Assembly (NCBI GenBank): GCA_020072785.1
Contig: JAIQGG010000008.1
Coordinates: 23,411-87,410, forward strand
Reading direction: 5' to 3'
DNA from: Terriglobia bacterium
GTDB lineage: Bacteria; Acidobacteriota; Terriglobia; Acidiferrales; UBA7541
DNA length: 64,000 nucleotides
The position numbers and the translations under genes are program-made. Under the pieces are notes generated by a model. It saw nothing but the letters and a program-made list of their open reading frames with translations. It was not told where the DNA came from and searched no databases. The number at the start of each line of letters is the position of its first letter. The stretch's first letter is position 1. This document shows, one piece after another, positions 52,554 to 61,847 of the stretch.

Positions 52554-54077
52554 ATGAAACGACTGATTGAGTGCGTGCCGAATTTTTCCGAGGGGCGCGA
52601 CGCGGCCAAAGTGGACGCGATCGTCGCGGTGATGAGCGGCGTGACCGGGGTGTACGTGCTCGACCGCGAGATGGACGCCGACCACAACCGCTGCGTGATC
52701 ACGCTGGCGGGCGAGCCGGACGCGGTGGCCGAGGCGGCGCTGCTCGGCGTGGGCAAGGCGCTGGAGCTGATCGACCTGACGACGCACACCGGGGCGCACC
52801 CGCGCGTCGGCGCCACCGACGTGGTGCCGTTCATTCCCGTGGAGGGCGTGACCATCGAGGACTGCGTGGCGCTGGCGCGCCGCGTGGGCAAGGAGATCTG
52901 GAGCCGCTACCGCATCCCGGTTTATTTCTACGAAGCCGCCGCGACGCGCCCCGACCGCATCAATCTGGAAAACATCCGGCGCGGGCAGTTCGAGGGCCTG
53001 CGCGAAGAGGTGAAGCGCAATCACGACCGGCAGCCGGACGTCGGCGAGCCGAAGCTGCATCCCACGGCGGGAACCACCGTGGTGGGAGCGCGGAAATTTC
53101 TCATCGCCTACAACGTCAACCTGAACACCTCCGACGTGGGTATCGCCAACAAGATCGCCAAGGCCATCCGGCATTCCAGCGGCGGGCTGCGCTACGTGAA
53201 GTCCATGGGGGTGGAGCTGAAGGCGCGCAACCTGGCGCAGGTGTCCATCAACCTGACGGATTACGAGCAGACGCCCATGCACCGCGTCTACGAAATGGTG
53301 AAACGCGAGGCGCAACGCTACGGCGCCGTGCCGGTGGGCAGCGAGATCGTCGGGCTGGTGCCGAAGAAGGCGCTGGAGATGGCCGCGGACTACTTCTTGC
53401 AGCTGGAAAACTTTTCTCCGGCGCAGGTGCTGGAGAACCGCCTGGCCGCCGCGCTCGGCGGTGCGCCGCTGGAGCCCGCCGGAAAAGAGGGCCGATTCGC
53501 GACGCTGGTGCGGCCGTTCCTGAACGCGGTGGCCGAGCCCACGGCCACGCCGGGCGGGGGCAGCGTATCGGCGCTGGCCGCGGCGCTGGCGGCCTCGCTG
53601 GGACAAATGGTGGCCGGCCTGTCACGCAAGAAGAAATCACTGGCGGCGCACATCGAGCCGCTCTCGGCGGCGTTGGACGCATTGCGGAGCACCGCGGAGG
53701 AGATGGCGCAGGCCATTGACCACGACGCGGCGGCGTACGACGCGGTGCTGGCGGCGTACCGGCTGCCGCAAGGCGACGCCGAGGAAACGCGCCAGCGCGA
53801 AAGCGCGGTACAGGAGGCGATGCGCGGCGCGGCGGTGGCGCCGCTGGAAGTCGCGGAGGGCGCGGTGACGCTCTACGAACGGCTCGGACAACTGGAAACG
53901 ATCTCTGCCGCATCCATGAAGTCAGACCTGAAGGTGGCGCGGCTGATGGCCGCGGCGGGCGCGCGCGGGGCCATGGAGAACGTGGAAATCAATCTCGACT
54001 CATTGAGCGACGCAGCCTATGTGGCGCAACTGCGGGGAAAGCTGGCGGCGCTGCGCAAGCGGCTGGGCGGGGCATAA
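52554..54077 (+). CDS. ftcD: Bifunctional glutamate formimidoyltransferase / formimidoyl-THF cyclodeaminase
   Basis: 507 residues, the complete two-domain form. Residues 1-~295 are the formimidoyltransferase (LIECVPNFSEGRD, HTGAHPRVGATDVVPFIPV, YNVNLNTSDVGIANKIAKAIR). Residues ~325-507 are the all-helical cyclodeaminase (AVAEPTATPGGGSVSALAAALAASL, AIDHDAAAYDAVLAAYRLP, AMENVEINLDSL). The first moves the formimino group from formiminoglutamate to tetrahydrofolate, leaving glutamate; the second releases ammonia and gives 5,10-methenyl-THF. With hutU and hutI it completes histidine degradation after urocanate. The carbon feeds the same folate pool as the glycine cleavage genes 3 kb away. Confidence 0.95.
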   Translation: MKRLIECVPNFSEGRDAAKVDAIVAVMSGVTGVYVLDREMDADHNRCVITLAGEPDAVAEAALLGVGKALELIDLTTHTGAHPRVGATDVVPFIPVEGVTIEDCVALARRVGKEIWSRYRIPVYFYEAAATRPDRINLENIRRGQFEGLREEVKRNHDRQPDVGEPKLHPTAGTTVVGARKFLIAYNVNLNTSDVGIANKIAKAIRHSSGGLRYVKSMGVELKARNLAQVSINLTDYEQTPMHRVYEMVKREAQRYGAVPVGSEIVGLVPKKALEMAADYFLQLENFSPAQVLENRLAAALGGAPLEPAGKEGRFATLVRPFLNAVAEPTATPGGGSVSALAAALAASLGQMVAGLSRKKKSLAAHIEPLSAALDALRSTAEEMAQAIDHDAAAYDAVLAAYRLPQGDAEETRQRESAVQEAMRGAAVAPLEVAEGAVTLYERLGQLETISAASMKSDLKVARLMAAAGARGAMENVEINLDSLSDAAYVAQLRGKLAALRKRLGGA

Positions 54078-54249
54078 TTCCCTTCCCGGTCATCCGGAGT
54101 CCCGGGGCCTGTTATCAGGCGGAACCTCGGTTACTCTTTCCGTTGCGATGCTTCGCTGCGCTCCGCATGACATAATGATGGATAGACCCCGCGCCAAGCG
54201 GTGGCGCGGTAAGAACAGGAACATAGCACCGGGCCCAAAGGAGCATGGC
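54078..54249. repeat. Leader region with HAERSEAS-type repeat and 8-bp hairpin
   Basis: At 54146-54172 the minus strand contains TCATGCGGAGCGCAGCGAAG, which translates into HAERSEAS. I recall this spurious peptide from many unrelated bacterial genomes, so it marks a dispersed DNA repeat. At 54189-54209, CCGCGCCA-AGCGG-TGGCGCGG forms a hairpin in the likely leader of the next gene. Confidence 0.55.
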
Positions 54250-55272
54250 ATGAGATGGACGACGATTCGGCGCGGTTTAACGGCGATGCTGGTACTGGCG
54301 GGGTTGCTGCTGGCACTGCCGCGGCCGGCGCGCGCGGGGCGGCTGGGCACCGACGTGATCGCGCTGTTTCCGAAAGAGGTGGGCGAATTCGCCTACGCCG
54401 ATCTGAAAAAAGCGCGCACCCTGAAATGGTTTCCGCAGTTGAAAGAGCAGCTGCTGCCGGCGCGCTTCCGGCAGTTCGAACAGTTTCTGGCCTCCGCCGG
54501 CATCGATCCGAACTCCCAGGTGGATGAACTGGCCTGGGGGCTGGTGGCCGAGTCGCTGAGCGGCAAGGGGGAAAAGGCGGCGAGCGCCGTGCCCACCGGC
54601 GAAAACGTTGTCGGGGTAGCCCTGGGCAGCTTCAACCCCGAATCCGCCGAGGCCTTTTTTAAGACGCAGAAGCTGCCGACGTTCAAGGCGCGCGGCTACA
54701 CGCTGTTTGCCTTCGGGACCGGCTCGGGACCCAACGACCTCTTTTTCTTCTTTCTGGATTCGAATACCGCGGCCTTCGGCCACCGCAAGCTGCTGGAGAA
54801 ACTGATCGAAGTGCGCTTCGGGGGCGAAGAGGGGCTGCTGCGCAATGAAACACTCTACCCGCTGATCAATGAAGCGAACGGCTCGGGCGTGGTCTGGGCG
54901 GTGCTGAATCCGGCGTACACCCGGCTGGCCATCCACCAACTGGCGCCGGAACTCGGGCAATTTCCGGAAGCGGCACAGCTTGTCAACCGCATGAAAAACC
55001 TGATCCTCAACGTGGACGCCGGCAGCAGCGTGGATGGAAAGTTTGAGGCGGTGGCGGGCTCGACGGAGGACGCCAACAGCCTGGCGCAACTGATGCAGAT
55101 GGGCTTCCTATACAAGCAGTACCAGGCCAAGCAGAGCAATCCGGAGCTGGCGCAGCTGCTCGATCAGATGCGGGTTACGCCGGCCGGGGATCGCGTGGAA
55201 CTGCGCATGACGCTCAGCGACGAACAGATGACCGCGCTGATCCGGCACAATACGTTTGCGCTGAAGATGTAG
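54250..55272 (+). CDS. Secreted protein of unknown function
   Basis: 340 residues from the ATG at 54250, with AAAGGAG eight bases upstream. Signal peptide ending at about ARA (residue 29). The mature part is a mixed alpha/beta protein with no motif I recognise: VIALFPKEVGEFAYADLKKARTLKWFPQLKEQ, LGSFNPESAEAFFKT, SNTAAFGHRKLLEKLIEV. This last motif and the final AGDRVELRMTLSDEQMTALI resemble a family of acidobacterial secreted proteins of about this size with no known role. A strong terminator follows. Confidence 0.6.
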   Translation: MRWTTIRRGLTAMLVLAGLLLALPRPARAGRLGTDVIALFPKEVGEFAYADLKKARTLKWFPQLKEQLLPARFRQFEQFLASAGIDPNSQVDELAWGLVAESLSGKGEKAASAVPTGENVVGVALGSFNPESAEAFFKTQKLPTFKARGYTLFAFGTGSGPNDLFFFFLDSNTAAFGHRKLLEKLIEVRFGGEEGLLRNETLYPLINEANGSGVVWAVLNPAYTRLAIHQLAPELGQFPEAAQLVNRMKNLILNVDAGSSVDGKFEAVAGSTEDANSLAQLMQMGFLYKQYQAKQSNPELAQLLDQMRVTPAGDRVELRMTLSDEQMTALIRHNTFALKM

Positions 55273-55295
55273 GCGTAACTTACCCGGACGTAAGG

Positions 55296-55328
55296 GGGGA
55301 CGGGCGCGCAAGCCTGTCCCCTTTTTTT
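55296..55328 (+). terminator. Intrinsic terminator
   Basis: GGGGAC (55296-55301) and GTCCCC (55316-55321) close a stem with a GGGC/GCCT inner part, followed by seven T. Ends the secreted-protein gene at 55272. Confidence 0.85.
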
Positions 55329-55351
55329 GTTTCGGGAAGAGACCTGCAGAG

Positions 55352-55777
55352 TCAGGAGGACGGGGCGGAGGGAGCCAGATATTTGGTGAGGCGGGTGCAG
55401 GCCACGCCGCCCTGGGTATCGTACTGCACGCGGTCTACGCCGCCGGCCAGGAACGGGTTTTGCGCGCCGCTGCCCTGTTGCGCGAGACCAGAAAGGGCGT
55501 CCAGACCCACCGCAGGAGCCGCCGCGCCGGGCTGCGAGAGGGCCACTTCGAGCCGGTCGGAATACAGCGTGATGGCGATCTCCAGGGCCGCGTGGGAATC
55601 CGGCATCTGGCGGAAGGCCTCCTGGCAGGCGCCAAGGGCCGCGGCGCGCAGGCTGGCCGCCGCCGATTCACAGAGACCCGCCGCGCAGGCGCAGTGAGCG
55701 ATCGCGCCACCCAGGCCGGCAAGCAGCCGGCTGTCGTTCTGGATGCGAATCTCCACCCGTGTGGGTTCAGTGGTCAC
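55352..55777 (-). CDS. RsbW-like (HATPase) anti-sigma-type protein, low certainty
   Basis: 141 residues. Layout resembles small GHKL ATPases of the RsbW/SpoIIAB kind: VEIRIQNDSRLLAGLGGAIAHCACAAGLCESAAASLRAAALGACQEAF, a strand (ALEIAITLYSDRLEVALSQPG), a flexible middle and a closing DTQGGVACTRLTKYL. The N-box EAxxNA motif is only partly kept (ACQEAF), so ATP binding is not assured. Its start overlaps the end of the next small zinc-ribbon gene by 11 bases, suggesting a coupled pair. No sigma factor or STAS antagonist is beside it. Confidence 0.45.
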   Translation of the reverse strand: MTTEPTRVEIRIQNDSRLLAGLGGAIAHCACAAGLCESAAASLRAAALGACQEAFRQMPDSHAALEIAITLYSDRLEVALSQPGAAAPAVGLDALSGLAQQGSGAQNPFLAGGVDRVQYDTQGGVACTRLTKYLAPSAPSS

Positions 55778-55946
55778 GATTATTCGCGAGGGAGACGTCG
55801 CACGCCTCCCGGCAATCCGGACAGTAGTAAAGGCCGTCCACGCACAAGCGAATGCCTATCTGTCCCTGGCAAATGGTGCAGTACTTCTCGCAATTGCAAT
55901 CGCTTTCGGTTTTGCCGCAGACGTCGCAAAGGATCGGACCGGCCAT
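55767..55946 (-). CDS. Tiny cysteine-rich zinc-ribbon protein
   Basis: 59 residues from the ATG at 55946, with ten cysteines: CDVCGKTESDCNCEKYCTICQGQ and YYCPDCREACD. Pairs of CxxC at both ends suggest two structural zinc sites (treble-clef or rubredoxin-like knuckles). It overlaps the RsbW-like gene by 11 bases and reads into it, so the two are probably translated together. It could bind the partner protein or nucleic acid; no family is recognised. Confidence 0.6.
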   Translation of the reverse strand: MAGPILCDVCGKTESDCNCEKYCTICQGQIGIRLCVDGLYYCPDCREACDVSLANNRDH

Positions 55947-56058
55947 GACTGCCTCCAAAGCCACTGTAGCCGAGCGGGTGGAGCGCGGCAAGATGCGCGT
56001 TCGGGCCTGCGCACAATCCGGCATGTGCGCGAAGCCGCCGAGCGGGTAGTGGTACAGT

Positions 56059-56086
56059 TTGGGAAAATCGAGAAGAAGCCTATAAT
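56059..56086 (+). promoter_or_regulatory. Promoter of the AT-rich gene
   Basis: TTGGGA (56059-56064) and TATAAT (56081-56086) with a 16-base spacer; the GTG start at 56095 would be nearly at the transcript's 5' end. Confidence 0.45.
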
Positions 56087-56094
56087 CCTCTCCA

Positions 56095-56721
56095 GTGCAC
56101 GACATCCTCGAATACCTCAAAAAAGAGTGGGCTGTGCTGACTAAGGCTCCTGTTTCTTTTGTCAGCTTAGCATTAGTGTTTTTTAGTGCTGGAATCGGTG
56201 TGGGCCTGTGGCATTACAGCGAGAGGCTGGATACAAAGGACGGAGAAATACACCGCTACAGAGTTGCTTTGGGCATCGACGAGGCCAGCAGGGGAGCACT
56301 CGTAGAACTGAACAATCAGGAACTGGCGCTCAAAGCCCAATCCATCGTAGTGAAATTACGCCAATTGAGTTCAGCTTTAGCCCAGAAAAGCGATGAAATC
56401 CAGAAGCGAACAAATTCTGGAGAGATCGACAAAACCCAAGCGTTCAAAGAACAAATGGCAGCGATGAAAGAAGTGTCCCAAGATTTTGATAGTAGCTTGG
56501 CCTCCGATGCTTATAACGTAGAAAATGAGTTGCGGAAGCGGCTTGATCCTGTGGCAATTTCCCACGTAGTCAGGGTTCCGGCTCTTGTTGCGGACGGAAG
56601 TCGTGTGACAGTCCCAGACTTATTTAGGGGATCAGGTTTTGACTCTGTCTATATTGGCGGCTTAGCAGATGAAATTGAGCAGATGGCTAAGCTGCTTCCA
56701 CCTGATTCTGATAAGAGGTAG
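56095..56721 (+). CDS. Membrane-anchored coiled-coil protein, likely acquired (unknown function)
   Basis: 208 residues from a GTG at 56095. One N-terminal helix (VSFVSLALVFFSAGIGVGLWHY) is followed by predicted coiled coil (IVVKLRQLSSALAQKSDEIQKRTNSGEID; AFKEQMAAMKEVSQDFD) and a short folded C-terminus (VVRVPALVADGSRVTVPDLF). Base and codon use differ clearly from the rest of the window (AT-rich codons, AAA, ATT, TTA), pointing to transfer. Its 3' end overlaps the broken transposase frame by 35 bases on the opposite strand, so the original C-terminus may have been altered. I recognise no family. Confidence 0.6.
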   Translation: MHDILEYLKKEWAVLTKAPVSFVSLALVFFSAGIGVGLWHYSERLDTKDGEIHRYRVALGIDEASRGALVELNNQELALKAQSIVVKLRQLSSALAQKSDEIQKRTNSGEIDKTQAFKEQMAAMKEVSQDFDSSLASDAYNVENELRKRLDPVAISHVVRVPALVADGSRVTVPDLFRGSGFDSVYIGGLADEIEQMAKLLPPDSDKR

Positions 56722-57229
56722 TTATTAATTCTTCGATAGTCCAAACATGATCTGTAACTCCGGCTTCCATTGCCGGAGTTACAGGCAATGTCTGGTGCAC
56801 GCGACAGAAATTGTAGTGCATATAGTGAAGGGCAACCGCGTGTCCATGATTCTCGATCTTCTTAGAGAATCCGTTCGTTAGGCGAGTGAATCGGCGCATC
56901 TGCATACGCATCGTAAGGTTCTGGCGCTCGACAAAGCTTGTAGAAATATCCTTGGGCTTGGGGTTTCCAGTAATCGCCACGGAGCGACAACTAATGCACT
57001 CTGCGGGGCTATAGCGGGCCTCGGTTTCGCGGTCATTCCCGTACAGCTTGACCAGCATCACGTAGTCAATCTCAGAGCCGAATGCGGATTCCACAGCTTG
57101 CAAATAGAGGCGGTGGCCATCTGTCGTTAACCGGACTCGATTGGCGAGCCGTCCCGCTAGGTCGTGCATGAATTCGTAGGCTGTGCCTGCCCCGCCGGCG
57201 GGCTTCCTTGACTCGCTCTGGAGCGCATG
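56687..57229 (-). pseudogene. Truncated DDE transposase remnant (IS1-like group)
   Basis: The minus strand encodes the C-terminal part of a transposase: HDLAGRLANRVRLTTDGHRL, a catalytic-region aspartate in TTDGH, FVERQNLTMRMQMRRFTRLT, a KKIENHGHAVALHYMHYNFCRVH segment and the closing MEAGVTDHVW. The open frame begins right after an in-frame stop at 57230-57232, so the N-terminal half (usually a zinc-finger DNA-binding part) is missing. Inverted repeats at the edges were not identified. This is a broken, non-autonomous remnant. It ends 40 bases before the gcvT start and marks a former insertion event next to the AT-rich gene. Confidence 0.75.
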
Positions 57230-57268
57230 TTACGTTCAACTTCTTTCCGAGAGCTTCGAGCGCAGCGC

Positions 57269-58465
57269 ATGGAATCTCAGACATCTCCCCCAACGCAACT
57301 TCGTAAAACTCCGCTGAACGCCGTGCACCGCCGCATGGGCGCGAAGATGGTGAACTTCGGCGGCTGGGATATGCCCGTGGAGTACCCGGCGACGGGCGGG
57401 CTGCTGGCGGAGCACCGCGCGGTGCGCGGGGCCGTGGGCGTTTTCGACGTCAGCCACATGGGCGACATCCGCATCCGCATGGGGCGCACGCCGGGCGGCG
57501 CGCTGGCCGCGGTGCAGCACATCAGCATGAACGACGCCGCGCAACTGGCCATCGGCCAGGCGCACTACTCGGCCATGCTCTATCCCCAAGGCACGTTCGT
57601 GGACGATGTGATCGTGCACCGGCTGGGCACGGACGACTACCTGCTGGTCATCAACGCCGGAACACGCGAGAAAGACATCGCCTGGGTGCGGCAGAACACC
57701 GCGGGGTTCGACTGCGTGGTGGAGGACCTCAGCGACGCGTACACGCAGATCGCCATCCAGGGGCCGCGCGCCGCGGAGCTGCTGCAGAAGCTGACCGACG
57801 CGAATCTCGCGCCGCTCAAGAACTACTGGTTCACGCACGGCACGGTCTGCGGCCTGGCTAACATTCTCATCGCGCGCACCGGCTACACCGGAGAGGACGG
57901 CTTCGAGATTTACGTACCCTCCGATCCGGCAACCAGCGAAAACGTGTGGAACCGCGTGCTGGAGGCCGGCCAGGAGTTCGGCATCCTGCCCTGCGGCTTG
58001 GGCGCGCGCAACACGCTGCGCCTGGAAGCCAAAATGGCGCTATACGGGCACGAGATCAGCGAGACAATCAACGTTTGGGAAGCCGGCCTCGACCGCTTCT
58101 GCAAGATGGAGAAGGGCGACTTTATCGGGCGGGCCGCGCTGGAACGCGCCAGGGCTGCCGGACTGACGCGCACGCTGGTGGGGCTGGAGATGATCGAGCG
58201 CGGGATCGCCCGCGACGGGTACCACGTGTTCAGCGAGACCGGCGCGGAGATCGGCGCGGTGACCAGCGGCTCCCCTTCGCCGACGCTGGGCAAGAATATC
58301 GCCCTGGCCTACGTGCCACCGGCGGAAGCCGCGCTGGGACGCATCGTTCTAGTGGAAGTGCGGAATCAGAAGGTGAAGGCGCAGGTGGTGGCGACGCCGT
58401 TTTACAAGCGCGCGCGGAAAGCCGCCGCGCCGGGTGTGACCCCGCAGACGGCGCAGCGCGCCTGA
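57269..58465 (+). CDS. gcvT: Glycine cleavage T protein (aminomethyltransferase)
   Basis: 398 residues from the ATG at 57269. [51 protein letters not shown] and [19 protein letters not shown] are standard GcvT folate- and H-protein-binding segments. It takes the aminomethyl group from lipoyl-GcvH, releases ammonia and forms 5,10-methylene-THF. It is the first of four genes. The broken transposase ends about 40 bases upstream, so the native leader (often a glycine riboswitch in other bacteria) is not present. Confidence 0.96.
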   Translation: MESQTSPPTQLRKTPLNAVHRRMGAKMVNFGGWDMPVEYPATGGLLAEHRAVRGAVGVFDVSHMGDIRIRMGRTPGGALAAVQHISMNDAAQLAIGQAHYSAMLYPQGTFVDDVIVHRLGTDDYLLVINAGTREKDIAWVRQNTAGFDCVVEDLSDAYTQIAIQGPRAAELLQKLTDANLAPLKNYWFTHGTVCGLANILIARTGYTGEDGFEIYVPSDPATSENVWNRVLEAGQEFGILPCGLGARNTLRLEAKMALYGHEISETINVWEAGLDRFCKMEKGDFIGRAALERARAAGLTRTLVGLEMIERGIARDGYHVFSETGAEIGAVTSGSPSPTLGKNIALAYVPPAEAALGRIVLVEVRNQKVKAQVVATPFYKRARKAAAPGVTPQTAQRA

Positions 58466-58486
58466 GAGATCGCCAAGGAGAGGCAG

Positions 58487-58882
58487 ATGGCTTATCCGCC
58501 GCAATACCGCTACACGAAAGAGCACGAGTGGATCCAGGTGCAGGGCGATCTGGCCACCATCGGCATCACGGACTACGCGCAGCAGGAGCTGGGCGACGTG
58601 GTCTTCGTGGAGCTGCCCAAGCCCGGGAGCAAAATCGCCGCCGGCAAATCCTTCGGCACGGTGGAATCGGTGAAGGCCGTCAGCGAGATCTACGCGCCCG
58701 CCGCGGGAGAGGTCGTGGAGGCCAACGCCGCCCTCGGCGAGGCCCCGGAAAAGATCAACCAGGACCCGCACGGCGCCGCGTGGCTCATCAAGGTGCGCCT
58801 GGCGAATCCCGCCGAGATCAGCGGGCTGATGGACGCCGCGGCCTATGAAGCCTACATCGCCGCGAAGGCCAAGGAACACTAG
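58487..58882 (+). CDS. gcvH: Glycine cleavage H protein
   Basis: 131 residues. [32 protein letters not shown] and the lipoylation site [19 protein letters not shown] with acceptor lysine K63. It carries the aminomethyl intermediate on its lipoyl arm between the P, T and L proteins. A clear ribosome site (AAGGAGAGG) lies upstream and it follows gcvT by 21 bases. The lipoamide dehydrogenase (L protein) is not in the window. Confidence 0.97.
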   Translation: MAYPPQYRYTKEHEWIQVQGDLATIGITDYAQQELGDVVFVELPKPGSKIAAGKSFGTVESVKAVSEIYAPAAGEVVEANAALGEAPEKINQDPHGAAWLIKVRLANPAEISGLMDAAAYEAYIAAKAKEH

Positions 58883-58887
58883 GCCGG

Positions 58888-60234
58888 ATGCGCTACCTCC
58901 CCAAAAGCCCGGCCGAACGGCAGGCGATGCTCACGGCCATCGGCGTGCAATCGGTGGACGAGCTGTTTGCCGGGATTCCCGAGCGCTACCACCTGCGCGA
59001 AGCCCTGGCGCTTCCCGCGGCGCATTCGGAAGCGGAGATCATCGCGTACTTCAAGGAGCGCGCGGCGGAGAATGCGCTGGGCTACGCGAGTTTTCTCGGC
59101 GCGGGCGTTTACCGGCACCTGCAATCGGTGGTCACCGACGTGATCCTGCAGCGCGGCGAATTCCTGACGTCCTATACGCCGTACCAGGCGGAGATCAGCC
59201 AGGGCACGCTGCAAGCCATCTTCGAATTCCAAACCCTGATGTGTCAGCTCACCGGGCAGGAAGTGGCCAACGCCTCGATGTACGACGGCTCGACGGCCAC
59301 CACCGAAGCGGTGCTGATGGCCGAACGCGTGACCGGGCGGCGGCGCGTGCTGGTGGCGCGCTCCGTACACCCGGAATACCGGCAGGTGCTGCGGACCTAC
59401 GCGAAAAATTGCGGCTTGCAGGTGGAGGAGATCGGATACGGCGCGGCGGGCACGCTGGACGCCGCGGCGCTAAAGGCCGCGCTGCGGGACGATGTGGGTG
59501 CGGTGGTCGTGCAGTCGCCGAATTTCTTCGGCTGCCTCGAGCCGGTGGAGAAGCTGGCGGGTGAGGCGCACCCGGCGGGGGCGCTGCTGGTGGTGGCCAT
59601 TACCGAAGGCGTTTCGCTGGGCCTCGTGCGGCCGCCGGCGGAAGCGGACATCGTGGCGCTGGAGGGGCAAAGCTTCGGGCTGGCGCCGAGCTACGGCGGA
59701 CCTTCGCTGGGCGTGCTGGCCACGCGGGATAAATATGTGCGGCAGATGCCGGGGCGGCTCGCGGGGCAGACCACGGACAGCGAAGGGCGCCGCGGCTTTG
59801 TGCTGACGCTGGCCACGCGCGAGCAGCACATCCGGCGCGAGAGGGCCACCTCCAACATCTGCACGAACCAGGCGCTGTGCGCGCTGGCCGCCACGGTCCA
59901 CCTGTGTCTGCTGGGCAAAGAGGGCCTGCGCGAGATGGCCCACCAGAACCTGTCCAAAGCGCAGTTCGCGCTCGCTGAACTCGAGAAGATTCCCGGGGTG
60001 CGCCGCGTTTTTTCCGCGCCGTTTTTCAACGAATTCACCGTGGAGCTGCCGCGTTCGGTGCGCATGCTCAACGGCGACCTGCTGCGCGAGAAGATTGTCG
60101 GGCCCTTCGTGCTGGGCACGGACTATCCGGAGCTGACCAAGCACGCGCTGGTGTGCGTGACGGAGACGGCCACGCGCGCGGAGATCGAACGGCTGGCACG
60201 GGCGCTGCGCAGTGCGCTGGAGCGGCCGGTTTAA
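58888..60234 (+). CDS. gcvPA: Glycine decarboxylase P protein, subunit 1
   Basis: 448 residues, the N-terminal half of the split (two-subunit) P protein. Starts [19 protein letters not shown] five bases after gcv[45 protein letters not shown] and [19 protein letters not shown] are typical. The alpha2beta2 form is the common one in Acidobacteriota and Firmicutes. Subunit 1 pairs with the PLP-binding subunit 2 to decarboxylate glycine. A REP-like palindrome separates it from the subunit 2 gene. Confidence 0.96.
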   Translation: MRYLPKSPAERQAMLTAIGVQSVDELFAGIPERYHLREALALPAAHSEAEIIAYFKERAAENALGYASFLGAGVYRHLQSVVTDVILQRGEFLTSYTPYQAEISQGTLQAIFEFQTLMCQLTGQEVANASMYDGSTATTEAVLMAERVTGRRRVLVARSVHPEYRQVLRTYAKNCGLQVEEIGYGAAGTLDAAALKAALRDDVGAVVVQSPNFFGCLEPVEKLAGEAHPAGALLVVAITEGVSLGLVRPPAEADIVALEGQSFGLAPSYGGPSLGVLATRDKYVRQMPGRLAGQTTDSEGRRGFVLTLATREQHIRRERATSNICTNQALCALAATVHLCLLGKEGLREMAHQNLSKAQFALAELEKIPGVRRVFSAPFFNEFTVELPRSVRMLNGDLLREKIVGPFVLGTDYPELTKHALVCVTETATRAEIERLARALRSALERPV

Positions 60235-60235
60235 C

Positions 60236-60262
60236 GGGACAGGCACGAATGCCTGCCCCACA
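60236..60262 (-). repeat. Imperfect REP-like palindrome between gcvPA and gcvPB
   Basis: CAGGCA-CGAA-TGCCTG with GGG/CCC outer arms, then CCAC in place of CTAC. It starts two bases after the gcvPA stop. Confidence 0.5.
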
Positions 60263-60271
60263 GGAAACCAC

Positions 60272-61759
60272 TTGAGCGAGCGGATCAAGAAAGCATCGCG
60301 GCACCCGAGCCAGAATGAAGGGTTGATCTTCGAGAAATCCTCGCCGGGCAAGCGCGGTTTCGAGCTGCCGCCGCTGGACGTTCCCGCGGCCGACGCCGCG
60401 CGGGCGCTCGGCGCGCAGCACCGCGCGGGCGGGGTGGCGGGCTTGCCCGAAGTGAGCGAGATCGAAGTGCTGCGCCACTTCACGCGGCTTTCCACGTGGA
60501 ATTTCGCCATCGATCTGGGCATGTATCCGCTGGGCTCCTGCACCATGAAGTACAATCCGCGGGTGAACGAATTCGTGGCGCGGCTCGAGGGCCTCGCCAC
60601 CGAGCATCCCTATCAGCCGCAGGCGCTTTCGCAGGGCTGCCTGAAGATTCTGCGGCTGCTCGAAAAATGTCTGCTGGAAATCACCGGCATGGACGCCATC
60701 ACGCTGCAGCCCGCCGCGGGCGCGCACGGCGAGCTGACCGGGATGCTGCTGATCCGCGCGTACCTGGAAAAGCAGGGCCACCCGCGCAAGAAAGTGCTCA
60801 TCCCGGACTCCGCGCACGGCACGAACCCCGCCTCGGCGGTGATCGCGGGCTACGAAGTGGAGAACATCAAGTCCGAAGCGCACGGGCAGATCGACGTGGA
60901 GAAGCTGCGCGAGCTGGTGACCGAAGACGTCGCCGCGCTGATGATCACCAACCCCTCGACGCTGGGCATCTTCGAACAGCGCATCCCCGAGATCGCGGAG
61001 ATTCTGCACGCCAAGGGCGCGCTGCTGTACATGGACGGCGCGAACATGAACGCGCTCGCGGGCATCACCCGCCCGGGCGATCTCGGCGTGGATGTCATGC
61101 ACCTCAACCTGCACAAGACGTTTTCGACGCCGCACGGCGGCGGCGGCCCCGGCGCGGGCCCCGTGGCCATCAAGAAGATCCTCGAGCCGTTCCTGCCTGT
61201 GCCGGTGCTGGTCGAAAGGCCGGACGGCAAGCTGGCCCTGGACGCCCATCGCAAGGATTCCATCGGGCGGGTGCGCGCCTTCACCGGGAACTTCGGCGTG
61301 CTGGTGCGCGCGCTAGCCTACATCCTGGCGTACGGCCCGGGCATCCGCCAGGCCACGGAAGACGCCGTGGTCAACGCCAATTACATCCGCAAGCAGCTCG
61401 AAGGCGTTTACGATCTGCCTTATTCCCTGCCCTCGATGCACGAAGTGGTCTTCAGCGACGCCAAGCAGAAGCAAAACGGCGTAAGCACCATGGACATTGC
61501 CAAGCGCCTGATCGACTACGGCTTCCATTCCTACACCACGGCGTTTCCGCTGATCGTGCCCGGGGCCATGATGATCGAGCCGACGGAATCGGAATCCAAG
61601 GAAGAGTGCGACCTGTTCATCGACGCCATGCGCGCCATTGCGGAAGAGGCGGCGACGAATCCCGAGCTGGTGAAGACCGCGCCGCACACCACGCGCGTGC
61701 GCCGGCTCGACGAAGTGGCCGCGGCGCGCAAGCCCATCCTGCGCTGGAAGCCCGCCTGA
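60272..61759 (+). CDS. gcvPB: Glycine decarboxylase P protein, subunit 2 (PLP-binding)
   Basis: 495 residues from a TTG at 60272 with AGGAAA upstream; the frame is open to 60212 but that part overlaps gcvPA and the palindrome. YPLGSCTMKYNPRVNE, LQPAAGAHGELTGMLLIRAYLE, PDSAHGTNPASAV and the PLP lysine in MHLNLHKTFSTPHGGGGPGAGPV identify it. It decarboxylates glycine and loads the aminomethyl group on GcvH. Last gene of the gcvT-H-PA-PB set. Confidence 0.96.
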   Translation: MSERIKKASRHPSQNEGLIFEKSSPGKRGFELPPLDVPAADAARALGAQHRAGGVAGLPEVSEIEVLRHFTRLSTWNFAIDLGMYPLGSCTMKYNPRVNEFVARLEGLATEHPYQPQALSQGCLKILRLLEKCLLEITGMDAITLQPAAGAHGELTGMLLIRAYLEKQGHPRKKVLIPDSAHGTNPASAVIAGYEVENIKSEAHGQIDVEKLRELVTEDVAALMITNPSTLGIFEQRIPEIAEILHAKGALLYMDGANMNALAGITRPGDLGVDVMHLNLHKTFSTPHGGGGPGAGPVAIKKILEPFLPVPVLVERPDGKLALDAHRKDSIGRVRAFTGNFGVLVRALAYILAYGPGIRQATEDAVVNANYIRKQLEGVYDLPYSLPSMHEVVFSDAKQKQNGVSTMDIAKRLIDYGFHSYTTAFPLIVPGAMMIEPTESESKEECDLFIDAMRAIAEEAATNPELVKTAPHTTRVRRLDEVAAARKPILRWKPA

Positions 61760-61847
61760 CCTGAAACGTTGTCCTCCCCAGGCCCCGTGCGAGTCGGGAC
61801 CTCCGAATGAAAGCTCTCTTGATTTATTAAGCGGGTGGGAACTGCGC

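Noticed and set aside
55767-56120. A longer (117-codon) version of the zinc-ribbon protein starting at 56120
   Set aside because: The extra 58 residues would overlap the promoter and start of the AT-rich gene, and they have no cysteines or conserved look; the ATG at 55946 begins the cysteine-rich part.
57160-57268. Glycine riboswitch upstream of gcvT
   Set aside because: The 40 bases before gcvT follow directly on the broken transposase, and no aptamer-like pairing is seen.
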